From positions 3,167,001 to 3,231,000 of the forward strand of contig NC_020908.1 of the NCBI RefSeq assembly GCF_000155735.2: 64,000 bases of DNA. The letters run 5' to 3'. How positions within the stretch are numbered: the first letter of the stretch is position 1; every line of letters begins with the position of its first letter. The notes beneath the pieces were generated by a model. It saw nothing but the letters and a program-made list of their open reading frames with translations, made no database searches and was not told where the DNA came from. The position numbers and the translations under genes are program-made. This document shows, piece by piece, positions 62,988-64,000 of the stretch. This DNA is from Octadecabacter arcticus 238 (lineage in GTDB: Bacteria; Pseudomonadota; Alphaproteobacteria; Rhodobacterales; Rhodobacteraceae).

Positions 62988-64000
62988 GTCGCGGGTTCAT
63001 CCGCTTCATAGGCTTCGATAATCGCCGCCACGAGAGGATGGCGCACCACGTCCTTGGATGTGAAGTAATTGAAATCAATCTTCGGGATATGCGACAGCAG
63101 CCGTTCGGCATCGCGAAGGCCGGAACTGACGCCGCGCGGCAAATCTATCTGGGTGCGATCGCCGGTGATGACCATGCGCGATCCCTCGCCCAGACGGGTC
63201 AGGAACATTTTCATTTGCATCGTCGTGGCATTCTGCGCTTCGTCCAGAACCACAAACGCGTGGCTCAACGTGCGACCGCGCATAAACGCAAGCGGCGCAA
63301 TTTCGATCTTCTTTTCCTCAATCAGCTTTTCCACCTGCTTTTTCGGCAGAAAATCATCCAGCGCATCATAAAGCGGCTGCATATACGGATCGACCTTGTC
63401 TTTCATGTCCCCCGGAAGATAGCCGAGTTTTTCACCCGCCTCAACGGCTGGACGCGACAGGATAATCTTGTCCACATGCCCGCCAATAAACAGATTCACA
63501 CCGACCGCGACAGCCAGATAGGTCTTGCCCGTTCCGGCGGGACCAATGCCGAATGCCAGCTCATTCTTGAACAGCGATTGCACGTAGGCCTTTTGTGCCG
63601 CCGTGCGCGGCTCAACCATCTTCTTGCGGGTTTTGATCTCCACACGATCACCGACACCCAGATCCATCTGATCCCCGACAGTCGTGCCCGTCCCCTTTTC
63701 AGACGCGCCCATGCGGACCTCTCTCTCGATATCACCCGGCTCAACCGCGCGCCCCGCCTCAAGGCGCTCATACAACGCGGTAAGAACCTCACCAGCTTCT
63801 TTGGATGCATCAGGATCGCCGTGAATGGACAGATGATTACCCCGCCTCACAACCTGCACGCCAAGTTTCAATTCAACATCCGCAAGGTTGCGGTCATGCT
63901 CTCCACACAGATCAATCAGTAAAAAATTATCTGGAAATTCAAGCACCACAGGTGCTGCGTCCAGTTCGTATGCGGTTGGGGGCGTCGTGATGGTGGCCAA
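62984..64000 (-). CDS. phoH: PhoH-family ATPase, 5' end at window edge
   Basis: 338 residues visible; the first codon at 64000 is TTG and the frame is open to the edge, so the real start may lie outside. PhoH-like P-loop protein: Walker A FGIGPAGTGKTYLAV (about 157), RPAVEAGEKLGYLPGDM, Walker B FVVLDEAQNATTMQM (about 253) and the SRMVITGDRTQIDLP motif. Predicted RNA helicase or ATPase acting with YbeY. N-terminal KH-like region about 20-90. Confidence 0.93.
   Translation of the reverse strand: MATITTPPTAYELDAAPVVLEFPDNFLLIDLCGEHDRNLADVELKLGVQVVRRGNHLSIHGDPDASKEAGEVLTALYERLEAGRAVEPGDIEREVRMGASEKGTGTTVGDQMDLGVGDRVEIKTRKKMVEPRTAAQKAYVQSLFKNELAFGIGPAGTGKTYLAVAVGVNLFIGGHVDKIILSRPAVEAGEKLGYLPGDMKDKVDPYMQPLYDALDDFLPKKQVEKLIEEKKIEIAPLAFMRGRTLSHAFVVLDEAQNATTMQMKMFLTRLGEGSRMVITGDRTQIDLPRGVSSGLRDAERLLSHIPKIDFNYFTSKDVVRHPLVAAIIEAYEADEPAT

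Noticed and set aside
1..64000. tRNA, rRNA, CRISPR-Cas or toxin-antitoxin genes
   Set aside because: None recognised when reading both strands; a tRNA scan and profile search would be needed to exclude small ones.

Overview
The window looks like a chromosome segment from a marine Rhodobacteraceae (Roseobacter group) alphaproteobacterium. Several independent signs agree: a SAM/SAH-type riboswitch in front of metK, a DUF1127 gene followed by four CTCCTCCC hairpins (the ccaF1/CcsR 'cuckoo RNA' arrangement of Rhodobacter), a GAAC-N7-GAAC SOS box, and the phoH-ybeY-corC-lnt-metK gene order. The very heavy insertion-sequence load of the left half recalls polar Octadecabacter; that genus guess is inference only.

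The window has two halves. Positions 1-34600 are accessory and littered with transposable elements. It opens with an AT-richer relic of an integrative or rolling-circle element (1-6983): a tyrosine recombinase, a DUF6641-like gene, and an HUH replication initiator cut by a nest of three insertion sequences. An IS30 (6979-8053) follows, then small DUF1127 genes with IS6-like debris (8288-9927), an SOS-boxed umuDC operon (9936-11638), and a DUF1127 gene with an anti-Shine-Dalgarno small-RNA array (11924-12414). After a graveyard of IS5, IS3 and recombinase fragments come yaeQ, a complete IS66 (13633-16326) and an IS91-type unit (about 16482-19140). A pentitol-type catabolic operon (ABC transporter, dehydrogenase, ribulokinase, divergent LacI regulator) occupies 19415-26220. 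A LysR-linked cluster (DUF4386, quinone-reductase-like dehydrogenase, DUF4386) has been split by an IS1595 and a second copy of the IS256-type element (26651-32591). An IS630 and an IS3 remnant close this half.

Positions 34613-64000 are core genome with no recognisable insertion sequence. They hold ychF, trpA, an FMN-dependent L-lactate dehydrogenase, rplY, a GAF-EAL protein, pth, a serine hydrolase, trpB-trpF, ihfB, rpsA, a TetR-controlled AhpD-like gene, a nitroreductase, DUF2130 and rhodanese proteins, a phosphoglycerate-mutase-like protein, aroA-orf-cmk, trmB, metK with its riboswitch, lnt, a CorC-type CBS protein, ybeY and phoH (cut by the window edge).

The insertion sequences allow the history to be read. 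The first IS256-type copy, with its two inserted elements removed, is exactly 1387 bp, the same as the intact second copy. Three transposases (IS256-A copy 1, IS91, IS630) have each been silenced by a single nonsense codon, so decay looks recent and ongoing. No tRNA, rRNA or CRISPR array was recognised.
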